The translations under genes were made by a program, and so were the position numbers. This document shows, in pieces, positions 1 through 9,165 of a stretch of 64,000 bases of DNA. The stretch is from Armatimonadota bacterium. Its GTDB lineage: Bacteria; Armatimonadota; JADLDR01. The notes under the pieces were generated by a model. The model searched no databases. It saw only the letters and a program-made list of their open reading frames with translations, and was not told where the DNA came from. The stretch lies in NCBI GenBank assembly GCA_020846535.1, contig JADLDR010000040.1:1-64000 (forward strand). The letters run 5' to 3'. How positions within the stretch are numbered: the first letter of the stretch is position 1; every line of letters begins with the position of its first letter.

Positions 1-724
1 AGGCTCCGGCTGCTTTTTTGATTCCGATCTGCCCCCTCTTCAGCCCATCCGTTTTGTATGTGAATCCTTTGTCGAAGTAGGCGATCCGATCTCCCGGATG
101 CTCGTAGAAGTCAAAGTTGATCGCCTCACAGGGGTTCTCGACCGCGCAAAAGGCGACTGTGTGTTGGGTCGCATCGAACTGCTCCAGAGTCCATGCCGCG
201 ATGAGTCCTTCGTTTACGTTTACTGTGCTGAGGACATCAAAAGAGTCTGTCGTCCGGTAGGAAAGCCACCCCGCGATAGGGCATTGGCGCAGCGCCCGGG
301 GCAGTTCGTCGAGAATATCCACTTCTCTTCGCATCGTCGTCTCGATTGCCGTACCGGCCCGATTCGCAAGCACGATGCGCTTCTCGATACATGCTGAGTT
401 TTTACCGGTCTGAGCCACCTGGAACGGCTCGTTGTTGATGGCTTTCTGGACAATCCATTCGTCTTGACAGTAGTTGAAGCCGAACTTGCCTCCCTCGGGC
501 GCGGGCCAGAAGTTGCCCCCGCCGAAATTGTTGAATGGCCGGGTCGGGTTGCTTACGCAATCGAGATCGATCCGGTGCATGGACAGCCCGAGAACCTCCG
601 CAAATACCCGCCCGCCCATATCGGGACACACCGCAAGCGCCGCATCGGGGCGCGCGAACCGAAGACAGCGATCTCCCTTGATGCTCAACAGGCTGGCGAA
701 CTCGCTGTCAGATGATCGGGCCAT
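1..724 (-). CDS. DUF6786-like protein, 3' end outside window
   Basis: The frame is open from the ATG at 724 to the left edge (241 codons seen), so the C-terminus is missing. A ribosome site GGAAGGAG lies just upstream. Visible motifs are CPDMGGRVFAEVLGL near residue 37 and NPTRPFNNFGGGNFWPAPEGG near residue 65. These resemble proteins annotated as DUF6786, probable beta-sandwich sugar-binding or epimerase-like proteins; that family name is from memory. No signal peptide is seen. The start overlaps the 3' end of the CocE-like gene by 40 bases on the same strand, which suggests co-transcription. No catalytic residues can be assigned. Confidence 0.6.
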   Translation of the reverse strand, partial: MARSSDSEFASLLSIKGDRCLRFARPDAALAVCPDMGGRVFAEVLGLSMHRIDLDCVSNPTRPFNNFGGGNFWPAPEGGKFGFNYCQDEWIVQKAINNEPFQVAQTGKNSACIEKRIVLANRAGTAIETTMRREVDILDELPRALRQCPIAGWLSYRTTDSFDVLSTVNVNEGLIAAWTLEQFDATQHTVAFCAVENPCEAINFDFYEHPGDRIAYFDKGFTYKTDGLKRGQIGIKKAAGA

Positions 725-2487
725 GTTCGACTCCTTCCGGCGGCGCAGCATATGGCCGCGATGTTTGCACTTCGCTCGCAGACTGCATCCATATAACATG
801 AAATCCGGGCCTTAATGCCCTCCCACCCGCCCGCCCTCACAGGCAGAACAATATGCGACGGCCTTTTCCTGTCCACATAAACCGTGTTCCGGGCCGCCTG
901 CGTTTTGTCGCTGGCGCGGAATCCCTCGCCCGTGTTGGGGTTGGGGTCGTAGGCGGGGAAATTGCTGGAGGAAACCTGCACGCGCAGGCGGTGTCCCTTG
1001 TTGAAGATCATGCTGGTCGACCAGAGATCGATGGTGACCGGATAGACCCTGCCCGGCTGCATGAACTCGGGGCGGCGGAAAGATTTACGGAAGCGGGCGC
1101 GGAGGATGCCGTCACAGATATTCAGGGAGTGCCCGTCCGGGTAGACATCGCAGAGTTTGGCGGTGAAGTCGGTGTCCGGGCTGTCGCTGGAAACCCAGAG
1201 CCGCACTCGCACCCGGCCTGTCACCTCCAGGGGCGATTCCAGCGGCTGGCTCGTGAAGACCAGAACATCGGGCCGCGATTCGATGGAACGCTGATCCTTC
1301 GGCCCTGCCGGAAGGGTCAGATGGTTTCCCCCGACCGTGGGAACCGGGTTCTTCGGATCGTAGGTATAGGTGATCGGGCCATCGCCGCCGGGCCTGTCGG
1401 GAGTCAGGCTTTTATCGGCGTGAAGGTAGTAGGGGGTCATTCGGGCGGGAACGGGCCACCGGGGAGCCGTGCGCCAGACATTGCCGGGAGCCTTCGGATC
1501 GGTGGTGTCTCCCATCACGTAGTAGGCGACGGCGGGTTCGCGGTCGATCCCGTTGTCTTCGCCCTTGAGCCAGCGGGCGAACCATCGCCACTGGTCGGCG
1601 AATCCGTTCGGAGGGCCTGCGGCGGTGGCCGGGAAGGTCACCTCTCCGATCTGCACATTCCCCACCCCGTGCGTCCACGGCCCCACCACCAGTTTTTGCC
1701 TCCCCCGCGCTCCCGGCCCGCCGCGGTATTGATACCCTGTAAAGGCGTCAATCGTGCCCTGAGTGAAGATATCGTACCAGCCGCCGACATGGACGGCGGG
1801 CACGTTCACCTTTTTCCACCGGCGATCCAGGCTCTGGGAACTCCAGTAATCGTCTTCAGTGGGATGGGAAACCCAGGTTTTCAGGGCGGCGGAATCGAAC
1901 TTGGAAGCTTCGAGCCAGTCCTCTGACATGGCTTTATGGAAGGCCCCTCCGGGATAGATGCCGTCCCGGAAAAAGCTGGGGGTCGCCACGCCGATATGCT
2001 GGCAGACCAGATGCGGGGGCGTGGTGGCCGCCATCAAAAGCTGGGCGATCCCCAGCGCCGACCCGCCCCAGGTGCCGACCTTGCCGTTCGCCCAGGGCTG
2101 CCGAGCGATCCATTCCACCGTATCGTATCCGTCCTGCTTGCCGTTGGCCCAGCCGTCGGCCTCGAAAGGCATGTTGGCTCCTTCCGAAGCGAACCGGCCC
2201 CGCGTATCCTGCACCACCACCGCGTAGCCCATTTTTGTTATCCCGGCAGCCAGTCCCAGCCCGGCACCCTTGCCATAAGGGGTCCGGGCCAGGATCACCG
2301 GGAATCGGCTGTTTGCTACCGGAAGATAAATATCGGTCGCCAGCTTCACCCCATCGCTCATCGGGACCATCACGGTTTGCTTGACAGGGCTTGCCTGCTG
2401 GCCGGCTGTCTTGCCGACCCAGATAAGCGACAGGACGGCCAGCAGAAGAACGGGCCGAAGCCACCTACGCGCTCTCAACAATGACAT
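685..2487 (-). CDS. CocE/NonD family serine hydrolase (X-Pro dipeptidyl-peptidase-like), secreted
   Basis: Predicted 600 residues. The start chosen at 2487 gives an N-terminal signal peptide (RRWLRPVLLLAVLSLIWVG then AGQ) behind GAGG. An alpha/beta-hydrolase domain follows: MSDGVKLATDIYLP, RTPYGKG, and the nucleophile elbow GTWGGSALG. The C-terminal beta-sandwich typical of X-Pro dipeptidyl-peptidase C domains contains FTAKLCDVYPDG and GHRLRVQVSSSNFP. The family cleaves acyl or peptidyl bonds; the substrate here is unknown. The last 45 residues or so do not look family-like. They read through a copy of the dispersed hairpin arm (759-790) and overlap the next gene, so the original stop was probably lost. 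Confidence 0.88.
   Translation of the reverse strand: MSLLRARRWLRPVLLLAVLSLIWVGKTAGQQASPVKQTVMVPMSDGVKLATDIYLPVANSRFPVILARTPYGKGAGLGLAAGITKMGYAVVVQDTRGRFASEGANMPFEADGWANGKQDGYDTVEWIARQPWANGKVGTWGGSALGIAQLLMAATTPPHLVCQHIGVATPSFFRDGIYPGGAFHKAMSEDWLEASKFDSAALKTWVSHPTEDDYWSSQSLDRRWKKVNVPAVHVGGWYDIFTQGTIDAFTGYQYRGGPGARGRQKLVVGPWTHGVGNVQIGEVTFPATAAGPPNGFADQWRWFARWLKGEDNGIDREPAVAYYVMGDTTDPKAPGNVWRTAPRWPVPARMTPYYLHADKSLTPDRPGGDGPITYTYDPKNPVPTVGGNHLTLPAGPKDQRSIESRPDVLVFTSQPLESPLEVTGRVRVRLWVSSDSPDTDFTAKLCDVYPDGHSLNICDGILRARFRKSFRRPEFMQPGRVYPVTIDLWSTSMIFNKGHRLRVQVSSSNFPAYDPNPNTGEGFRASDKTQAARNTVYVDRKRPSHIVLPVRAGGWEGIKARISCYMDAVCERSANIAAICCAAGRSRTWPDHLTASSPAC
759..790. repeat. Half-arm of dispersed hairpin element
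   Basis: The sequence TTCGCTCGCAGACTGCATCC matches the right arm of the 2528-2655 and 61282-61409 elements (core CTCGCAGAC-NNN-ATCGA). Only one arm is present. It lies inside the 3' end of the CocE-like reading frame. Confidence 0.5.
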
Positions 2488-2527
2488 GGGCGTTTCCTCA
2501 TCTCCCCAAATAATACGACTTTCGCCA

Positions 2528-2655
2528 TCGATGCCGTCTGCAAGGAGCGCAGCGACACGGCAATCTCCAACGTTCCAAAGGAACGAGAAGGCTCTGTGCG
2601 TTGGCGCTACCCTAGAGATGGCTTCGTTGCTGACGCTCCTCGCAGACGGCATCGA
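2528..2655. repeat. 128-bp imperfect hairpin element, copy A
   Basis: Terminal arms TCGATGCCGTCTGC (2528-2541) and GCAGACGGCATCGA (2642-2655) are perfect reverse complements. The inner arms contain GGAGCG...GCGACACGGCAATCTC and GAGATGGCTTCGTTGCTGACGCTCC. The centre (AACGAGAAGGCTCTG...) matches the centre of copy B at 61282-61409 read on the other strand. No open frame of its own is seen. It is a MITE-like or REP-like non-coding repeat upstream of the CocE gene. Confidence 0.8.
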
Positions 2656-2824
2656 CTACGGTTACAACTTTGAGATCAAGCTGAAACCAGGGCAACGAAT
2701 TTCAGGCGCGATTGGCCCTATATTCGATCTTTGCCTCGCTTTTCCTTGTGCGGCTTCAGAGTTTCTATGGAATAACTCCAATAGAGCCACCGGCGTTTTC
2801 GACCGGTGTCCCGGGAGCTGCGCT

Positions 2825-3340
2825 GTGAATCCGATCCGCTCTCCATACTCGATAAAGGTATCCTGGCAGGATCAAAGGCCCGATGCCGCGTCAATCGCCA
2901 AAGCAGCGGGCAGCCCGCGCGCCGGCGAGAACCCGGAGAGCGCGGTGACGCCGGTTGAGGAGGCAGGCAAGGCGGAAAACGGGGGTGTCTCCAGGGACAG
3001 GCTCAAAGCGGCGGCCCTCCGGGAGTGTTCCACCTGCCAGAACCGACAGTATCAGGACGGCTCCAGCGACCCCGGCGTTTCCTTCAAATCGCCCACCCAC
3101 CTTTCCCCGGAGACGGCTGCCGCCGCTGTCCGCGCCCATGAACGGGAGCATGTCGAAAACGAACAGGCCAGCGCCCGGGCTGAAGGCAGAAAGATCGTCT
3201 CCCAGTCCGTTCAAATCCACACCGATGTATGCCCCGAATGTGGCCGCATCTACGTTTCCGGCGGCAAAACCACCACCGTCACCGCCGGCCGGTCGCCTCG
3301 GCAACCCCGGCAGGGAAACCGTCTCGACGTTCGCCTCTGA
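2825..3340 (+). CDS. Putative zinc metallopeptidase, SprA/CJM1_0395-like small family
   Basis: A GTG start at 2825 (GGGAG upstream) gives 171 residues without a signal peptide. After a variable N-terminus of about 65 residues the protein has ECSTCQNRQYQDGS (68-80), DPGVSFKSPTHLSP (82-95), the zinc-peptidase motif HEREH (105-109) and CPECGRIYVSGG (136-147). This motif series is known from a small bacterial family annotated as putative metalloprotease or SprA-related. The HExxH motif and two Cys pairs suggest zinc binding; the substrate is unknown. A longer upstream frame exists but runs back through the hairpin repeat, so it was not used. Confidence 0.75.
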   Translation: MNPIRSPYSIKVSWQDQRPDAASIAKAAGSPRAGENPESAVTPVEEAGKAENGGVSRDRLKAAALRECSTCQNRQYQDGSSDPGVSFKSPTHLSPETAAAAVRAHEREHVENEQASARAEGRKIVSQSVQIHTDVCPECGRIYVSGGKTTTVTAGRSPRQPRQGNRLDVRL

Positions 3341-3440
3341 ATTTTACGGCTACGGATGCCCTCTATAAAATCCTCTCGATTTCCTGACTGCAGAAGGAAG
3401 AACGCGCCTCGCCTGGAATAATGCAGTGGAGGTGTTGTTC

Positions 3441-5462
3441 ATGCGTTCTATTCTCTGCAATCCTCTTTATCGCAGGGCCGTGAAGCTGGCATTGGCTTTA
3501 TGGCTATCAGGAGGGATGAATTCCGCGATGGCTAAAGTACCGGATCCCTGGACGCCCGTCGAAGTGAAGGGCGCACGCACTAACGATCTTAGCGTCGAAG
3601 TCTGGGGCCGCATCTGCCGGTTCGGGCAGGGCGCTCTGCCGACCGCTCTCCGGACGGCGGGAGAGGATATCCTGGCCGCTCCTCTCCGGCTGGCCGGGCA
3701 GACCGACAACGGCGGCCTGGAGTGGAAGGAAAGCGGCCTGAAAGTCTGGGAGCGCACCAAGGAGAAGGCGACCCTGATCGGCTGGATGGCCTCGGATGCC
3801 GTCACCGTGAACCTGGCCTGGCGCATCGAATACGACGGCATGATGCAGGTGGATGTCACCCTGATTCCGCCCGCACAGCCGAAGGCAAAACTGACAAGCC
3901 TGTGCCTGGAAGTTCCCTTGAAGAAGGCGTTCGCCTCCCTCTACCATCACTGGCCCGGGCAGTGGGGCAGCGCCCAAAACAGCGGGGCCGTGCCGGAAGG
4001 CGGGATGGTACTGCCCTTCAAGCCCCTGTTCTGGCTGGGCTGGGAGGAAGGCGGGCTGTCGTGGTTTGCCGAAAGCGACCGGAACTGGCAGCCTGCCGAT
4101 GCGGCGCGGGCGCTGGAGGTCGTTCCGGAGGGCGATGCGGTGGTGATGCGGCTGCGCCTGCTGGACAGCCCGCCCGCCCGGATGCCCGTATCCTTCACCT
4201 TCGGCTTCCAGGCCACCCCGGTCAAGCCGCTCCCGAAGGATTTCCACGAGTGGCGTATCTGCCACGGAGCCTCTTATGAGATCAACCGGCAAAAGGTCGC
4301 AGACGGCTCCGCTCGGACCATCCTCGACCGGGCCGCCGAGCTGGGGGTCAAAACCCTGATCTTCCACGAGCACTGGACGCCCGTCCAGAACTACTGGCGC
4401 GCCTCGGAAGATGAGGAAAAGCCGCTGCGCCGCCTGATCGATGACTGCCACAAGCGCGGCATCCGGCTGCTTCTCTATTTCGGGTATGAACTGTCCACCC
4501 TGGCCCCCGAGTGGGCCGCCGAATCCGATAAGGTATTGACGAAATCCCCCGATGGGAGCCTCACCGGCGGCTATTCCCGCTGGCCCCAGCAGAGGGATTA
4601 TATCGTCTGCCTTCAGAGCGAATGGCGCGATAAGCTGGTCGAAGGGATGATCGAAGCGGCGGATAAATACGGCTTCGACGGCGTATACCTGGACGGCACG
4701 GTGGAACCCTGGGGCTGCGCTAACGAAGCCCACGGCTGCGGCTATAGGAGCATCGAAGGCCGGAAGGCCACCTACCCGATCTTCGGGGTGCGCGCCCTGA
4801 TGAGCAGGCTCTACGAGGCCATGCACGATAAAGGCAAGCTCGTGAACGCTCACCAGAGTACCTACTGCGGCACGCCGACCCTGGGATTCGCCCACAGCTA
4901 TTGGGACGGGGAGCAGTTCATGTCCGGGGAACTGGGCGGCGACCCGCTGCAACAACTGCCCCTGGCCGCTTTCAGGGCGGAGTTTATGGGCAAGAACTTC
5001 GGCGTCCCCTGCGAATTCCTGGTCTATGAGCAGCCCCCGAAGTGGACGGCGGACGACGCCCTGGCCTTTACGCTCCTGCACGATGTTCTCGTCCGTCCTG
5101 GGGGGGTGGGGCCGACACTGGAGAAGATATCCGCTATCTGGAACGTTTTCAGCCGGTTCAAGGTCAGCAAGGCGGACTGGCATCCCTACTGGCGCAACGG
5201 CGATCTGGTGCGGGCCGATCCCGAAAGCGTCAAGGTCAGCCTCTACCGCCGGGCGTCGGGCGGCAAGACGCGGCTCCTGCTGGTCGTCAGCAACCTCTCC
5301 CCCACCGAAACCGTCAGCGCCCGGATTTCTCTGACCGACAAGACCCTCCCTGCCGCTTTCGAAGCTGCCGACGCCCTGACCGGCGAAAAGTTAAGCAGCT
5401 CCGGAAACGGCTTTACCGTCTCCATCCCGCCCACCCGGATGAGATTGGTGGAGGTCAAGTGA
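3441..5462 (+). CDS. Secreted glycoside hydrolase-like protein (GH123 N-terminal/DUF6067 type)
   Basis: Predicted 673 residues from ATG 3441, 8 bases after GGAGG. A signal peptide (RRAVKLALALWLSGGMNSAMA) precedes a beta-sandwich N-domain with GLSWFAESDRNWQ and SFTFGFQATPVKPLP, the marks of the GH123_N/DUF6067 family. A TIM-barrel half follows, with FHEHWTP, LLYFGYELS, YGFDGVYLDGT and HQSTYCGTP, and a final beta domain ends at MRLVEVK. The acidic residue in FDGVYLDG would be a plausible catalytic site. It probably acts on an extracellular polysaccharide, but the specificity is not readable. It stands alone between a hydrolase region and the amidohydrolase. Confidence 0.78.
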   Translation: MRSILCNPLYRRAVKLALALWLSGGMNSAMAKVPDPWTPVEVKGARTNDLSVEVWGRICRFGQGALPTALRTAGEDILAAPLRLAGQTDNGGLEWKESGLKVWERTKEKATLIGWMASDAVTVNLAWRIEYDGMMQVDVTLIPPAQPKAKLTSLCLEVPLKKAFASLYHHWPGQWGSAQNSGAVPEGGMVLPFKPLFWLGWEEGGLSWFAESDRNWQPADAARALEVVPEGDAVVMRLRLLDSPPARMPVSFTFGFQATPVKPLPKDFHEWRICHGASYEINRQKVADGSARTILDRAAELGVKTLIFHEHWTPVQNYWRASEDEEKPLRRLIDDCHKRGIRLLLYFGYELSTLAPEWAAESDKVLTKSPDGSLTGGYSRWPQQRDYIVCLQSEWRDKLVEGMIEAADKYGFDGVYLDGTVEPWGCANEAHGCGYRSIEGRKATYPIFGVRALMSRLYEAMHDKGKLVNAHQSTYCGTPTLGFAHSYWDGEQFMSGELGGDPLQQLPLAAFRAEFMGKNFGVPCEFLVYEQPPKWTADDALAFTLLHDVLVRPGGVGPTLEKISAIWNVFSRFKVSKADWHPYWRNGDLVRADPESVKVSLYRRASGGKTRLLLVVSNLSPTETVSARISLTDKTLPAAFEAADALTGEKLSSSGNGFTVSIPPTRMRLVEVK

Positions 5463-5670
5463 TTCCGACGGGCTTTAGGGGTGGGTCAGGAAAGGAAAAG
5501 AGAGCGATTGAACCGGCTGCCCGGGTCAATGTGCCACCGACGAATTTCTGACGCGATTGTTGTTTCATCTTTCGCCAACCGCCCTGTATCGATCCATCAG
5601 CCCGGAACGCCATGCAGGAGCGAGCGCAAGGTGCGCCCCTGCACGGCATAACGGAAGAAAGGAGACTCTT

Positions 5671-6969
5671 ATGACCGATTTATCGCGCCACATTCAGGCG
5701 ACCCCTCTGGCGGATACTCATGAACACCTGGGGAAAGAAAAGGATTACCTGGAGGGTGAGCCGGATGTATTGCAGGATATTTTCGGCAACTACGTGACAT
5801 CCGACCTGGCGGTGGCCGGGGCCGCGCCGGAGGCGGTGCAGCGCCTGACCGATTCCAAAGACCCGGATATCGCCGGGCGTTTCCGAGGGATTCAGGATGC
5901 CTGGGAGAGGTGCCGCTTCACCGGCTACGGTGAGGCGTCCCGGCTGATCGCCCGCCATGCCTACGGCATAGAGGAGATCACGCCCGAATGCCTGGCGGCG
6001 GCCCAGGCGAGGAAGCAACCTCCTCGCCCCGGCGACCGGCTCAGGATTCTAAAGGATATCGCCAATCTGGATCATGTGCAGGTGGACGATTTCTGCTGGC
6101 CCTGCCGCCCGGACGAGTCCGGCCCCGGCTTCTTCTTTTACGATATCTCCTGGGCCGGTTTTTCCAACGGCGATTTCGGCCCTCGCGACGCCGAAGCGAT
6201 CCGGCAGGAAGCCGGGGTGGAAGTCAGGGATATCGCCTCGCTACGGGAAGCCATTGCCGGGCTGTTCGCCCGCTATGCCCCCTGCGCGATTGCCGTCAAG
6301 TCGCAACACGCCTATAGCCGCACCCTGCGCTGGGAGGAACGGGAGGACGGGGAGGCGGAAAAAGTGCTGATCAAGCGGCTCAACGGGGAAGACGTTACCG
6401 AGTCGGAGCGTCTCTGCCTGGGAGACTGGTGCTGGGCGCGCGGGGTGGAGATGACCATCGATCATGACATCCCTTTCAAGCTGCACACCGGCTATTACGC
6501 CGGCTACGGGCGGATGCCGATGGATTATATCCGCTGCGGCAATCTCTCCTCGCTCCTGGCCCGATACCCGCAGGCCCGCTTCGTCCTGATGCACATCTCC
6601 TACCCCTACAATCCGGAGCTTGTCGCCCTGGCGAAGCACTACCCCAATGTCTATGCCGATATGTGCTGGGCCTGGAGCATAGACCCCTACAGCGCCTGCG
6701 ATTTCGTGCGCCGCATAATTCACACGGCCCCATCCAACAAGCTGTTCGTCTTTGGAGGGGACACCTTCTGGCCGAACGCCTCCGTCGCCTACGCGATGCA
6801 GGCCCGCCATTGGCTCACCCGCGCCCTCCAGGGAGAGGTGGACGACGGCCTTCTGACCGAAACGGAAGCCATGTCCCTGGCAACCCACCTGATGATTCGC
6901 AACCAGGAAGAATGCTTCCGCCTGCCCGAAAAACGGGCGTATAATATAGAGCAGGCCGGACGCCCCTAA
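5671..6969 (+). CDS. Amidohydrolase family protein (TIM barrel, amidohydrolase-2 type)
   Basis: Predicted 432 residues from ATG 5671 behind AAAGGAGA. The metal-binding motif DTHEHL is at residues 14-19. Later come KSQHAYSRTL, PFKLHTGYYAGYG, RFVLMHISYPY and FVFGGDTFWPN, matching the usual His/His...His...Asp arrangement of amidohydrolases related to uronate isomerase and dipeptidase-like enzymes. It is cytoplasmic, with no signal. The substrate cannot be deduced. An upstream in-frame extension exists but lacks a ribosome site. A perfect GC-rich palindrome lies 7 bases past the stop and may serve as a transcription end. Confidence 0.82.
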   Translation: MTDLSRHIQATPLADTHEHLGKEKDYLEGEPDVLQDIFGNYVTSDLAVAGAAPEAVQRLTDSKDPDIAGRFRGIQDAWERCRFTGYGEASRLIARHAYGIEEITPECLAAAQARKQPPRPGDRLRILKDIANLDHVQVDDFCWPCRPDESGPGFFFYDISWAGFSNGDFGPRDAEAIRQEAGVEVRDIASLREAIAGLFARYAPCAIAVKSQHAYSRTLRWEEREDGEAEKVLIKRLNGEDVTESERLCLGDWCWARGVEMTIDHDIPFKLHTGYYAGYGRMPMDYIRCGNLSSLLARYPQARFVLMHISYPYNPELVALAKHYPNVYADMCWAWSIDPYSACDFVRRIIHTAPSNKLFVFGGDTFWPNASVAYAMQARHWLTRALQGEVDDGLLTETEAMSLATHLMIRNQEECFRLPEKRAYNIEQAGRP

Positions 6970-6976
6970 AACAAAA

Positions 6977-7001
6977 CCGGGGCGGGTTTTAAACCCGCCC
7001 C
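6977..7001. repeat. Palindromic intergenic repeat (GGGGCGGG...CCCGCCCC)
   Basis: GGGGCGGGTTTTAAACCCGCCCC is a perfect palindrome with no T-run after it. It belongs to the same class as the repeats at 14868, 24858, 32935, 36693 and 63698. Confidence 0.7.
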
Positions 7002-7092
7002 TACAATTCCCCCAACTGTCAACCCCCATCCGCGTTCATCCAGCTTTTATCCGTATCCACCTGTGTTCAAAAAACGCGCCCCCCGCAATCCC

Positions 7093-8526
7093 CTACAGGA
7101 TATACCGGCTCAAGTCCTCGTTCTGCACGATATCCCCTAGGGCCTGGCGGACGTAGGCGGCATCGATGGTGAAGATCTCCCCGGCACGGTCGGGCGCGGA
7201 GAAGGATATCTCGTCCATCACCCGTTCCATGATGGTATGCAGCCTCCGCGCCCCGATGTTCTCCGCCTGGGAATTGACCTGGGCGGCAAGATGGGCGATC
7301 TCCGCGATGCCGTCCTCGGTAAACTCCATAGCCACATCCTCGGTGGCGAGCAGGGCCTTGTATTGCTTGATGAGAGCGTTTCGCGGCTCGGTCAGGATGC
7401 GCTTGAAGTCCCCTTCGTCCAGATTTTCCAGTTCGACACGGATGGGCAGCCGCCCCTGGAGTTCCGGGATGAGGTCGGACGGCTTCGAGACATGGAATGC
7501 CCCGGCGGCGATGAAGAGAATGTGGTTCGTCTGCACCGGCCCGTAGCGGGTCACCACTGTCGAGCCTTCGATGATGGGGAGCAGGTCTCTTTGGACGCCC
7601 TCGCGGGAGACATCGGGGCCGGTGCCCTTCTCCCGCCCGGCGATCTTGTCCAGCTCGTCCAGGAAGATGATGCCGCTTTCCTCCACCCGCTCGATGGCCT
7701 CCTGCTTGACCTCATCGAAGTCGATCAGCTTCCGGGCCTCCTCCATAGCCAGCAGGCGGCGGGCCTCCCCGATGGTCGTTCGCTTGGAGCGGGTGCGGCG
7801 CTGCATCATGTTCCCCAGCATATCGCGGATATCCAGGCCCATCTCCTCCATCCCCTGCGGGCCGAAGACCTGCATGACCGGCGTGCCGCTGTCCTCCACC
7901 TCGACGGTGATGCTTCGGTCGTCCATGGAGCCGCTCCGCACCTGATCCCGAAGGCGGGCGCGGATGCGCTCCTTTTGCTCGGTCTTGAGTTGTGTAACCT
8001 CACTGTCCTCCGGCGGTGCGGGCGGGCGACGGTTGGCTCCCCCGAAAATCTGCTGGACCACATTTTCCATGGTGTCCTTCATGGAGCTTTCCGACGGGCG
8101 GCGACTCTCGGGAAGCGGTTCCAGGATATCCAGGATTCTCTCGACCGCCAGTTCCTGGGCGCGTTCCTGCACGCTCGCCATTCTCTCGTTTTCCGCCATC
8201 CGGACAGCCACCTGGAGGAGATCGCGGATGATGGAATCGACATCGCGCCCCACATAGCCCACTTCGGTAAATTTCGTGGCCTCAATCTTGATGAAGGGCG
8301 CATCGGCGAGGGCCGCCAGGCGGCGGGCGATCTCCGTTTTGCCTACCCCGGTCGGGCCGATCATCAGGATATTCTTGGGAATGACCTCTTCTTTCAGGTC
8401 GCTGACCAGCATCTTGCGCCGGGTGCGGTTTCGCAGTGCAATCGCAACGGCCCGCTTGGCGTTTTGCTGCCCGATGATATATTTATCCAGCTCCTCCACA
8501 ATCTGTCGGGGAGTCAGGTCATCCAT
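7093..8526 (-). CDS. hslU: ATP-dependent protease ATPase subunit HslU
   Basis: Predicted 477 residues. HslU is the AAA+ unfoldase that feeds proteins into the HslV peptidase. Visible are [17 protein letters not shown] at the N-terminus, Walker [10 protein letters not shown], the pore-loop region [14 protein letters not shown], Walker [11 protein letters not shown], the intermediate I domain ([18 protein letters not shown]) and the C-terminal RYIL tail that docks into HslV. The ATG at 8526 is preferred over 8529 because of spacing from GGGAGG. It follows hslV after 30 bases, clearly one operon driven by the promoter at 9126-9154. Confidence 0.97.
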   Translation of the reverse strand: MDDLTPRQIVEELDKYIIGQQNAKRAVAIALRNRTRRKMLVSDLKEEVIPKNILMIGPTGVGKTEIARRLAALADAPFIKIEATKFTEVGYVGRDVDSIIRDLLQVAVRMAENERMASVQERAQELAVERILDILEPLPESRRPSESSMKDTMENVVQQIFGGANRRPPAPPEDSEVTQLKTEQKERIRARLRDQVRSGSMDDRSITVEVEDSGTPVMQVFGPQGMEEMGLDIRDMLGNMMQRRTRSKRTTIGEARRLLAMEEARKLIDFDEVKQEAIERVEESGIIFLDELDKIAGREKGTGPDVSREGVQRDLLPIIEGSTVVTRYGPVQTNHILFIAAGAFHVSKPSDLIPELQGRLPIRVELENLDEGDFKRILTEPRNALIKQYKALLATEDVAMEFTEDGIAEIAHLAAQVNSQAENIGARRLHTIMERVMDEISFSAPDRAGEIFTIDAAYVRQALGDIVQNEDLSRYIL

Positions 8527-8556
8527 CATACCCTCCCGGTGAAGACGGAACGGCTG

Positions 8557-9090
8557 TCACAGCGTCTCCACCACAATATGGTCGTTCGTATAGATGCAGA
8601 TCGAAGCAGCGATGCGAAGCGATTCCAGCACGATCTCTTCCGCGCGCATATCGGTATGGCCTGCCAGGGCGCGGGCGGCAGCCAGGGCGTAAGAGCCGCC
8701 CGAACCGATGGCTGCGATATGGTCGTCCGGCTCGATAATGTCCCCGTTGCCTGAAACGACCAGAAGGGTTTCGGTATCCCCCACGATCATCAGGGCTTCC
8801 AGGCGGCGGAGAATGCGGTCGGTGCGCCACTCCTTCACGAAATCGCGGGAGGCCACCTTCAGGTTGCCCCGCGCGGACTGGAGCCTGCCCTCGAAATTAT
8901 CGAGCAGGGTCAGGGCATCGGCGGCAGCCCCGGCGAACCCGGCCAGCACCTTCCCCTGATAGAGCCGCATCACCTTGCGGGTGGAATGCTTCATGATGGT
9001 CGTGTCCAGGGTCACCTGCCCGTCCCCTCCGACCGCCAGATGCCCGTCCTTTTTCACCGCCAGAATCGTGGTGCTTCGCATCGCTTTCAA
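8557..9090 (-). CDS. hslV: ATP-dependent protease peptidase subunit HslV
   Basis: A threonine peptidase of the HslUV complex. The catalytic Thr lies in [17 protein letters not shown], normally exposed after removal of the N-terminal residues. [49 protein letters not shown] and [13 protein letters not shown] are all family blocks. A TTG at 9090 lies 9 bases after GAGGAGG and is the best-placed start; the ATG at 9081 (18 bases away) is the alternative. The product is 177 residues from TTG. It is the first gene of the hslVU operon. Confidence 0.96.
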   Translation of the reverse strand: MKAMRSTTILAVKKDGHLAVGGDGQVTLDTTIMKHSTRKVMRLYQGKVLAGFAGAAADALTLLDNFEGRLQSARGNLKVASRDFVKEWRTDRILRRLEALMIVGDTETLLVVSGNGDIIEPDDHIAAIGSGGSYALAAARALAGHTDMRAEEIVLESLRIAASICIYTNDHIVVETL

Positions 9091-9125
9091 AATCGAAGCC
9101 CTCCTCAAAAGCTCGTGATGGTTAT

Positions 9126-9154
9126 AGTATAGCCAATGAGAAGGGGGATGTCAA
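9126..9154 (-). promoter_or_regulatory. Sigma-70 promoter of hslVU
   Basis: On the minus strand, TTGACA (9154-9149), a 17-base spacer, then TATACT (9131-9126), about 36 bases upstream of the hslV TTG start. Confidence 0.8.
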
Positions 9155-9165
9155 TGGAAGGAGAG

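Noticed and set aside
853-1926. Long plus-strand open frame opposite the CocE-like gene
   Set aside because: It is the antisense shadow of a well-supported gene, has no ribosome site and no recognisable domain. Similar mirror frames opposite HslU, GH123-N, CheA, the GHKL gene and others were dropped for the same reason.
2488-2652. N-terminal extension of the CocE-like gene
   Set aside because: It would read through the hairpin element and lacks a ribosome site; ATG 2487 gives a clean signal peptide.
2381-2824. Upstream extension of the HEREH metallopeptidase-like frame
   Set aside because: It overlaps the divergent CocE gene and the hairpin repeat; the GTG at 2825 has GGGAG and fits the family length.
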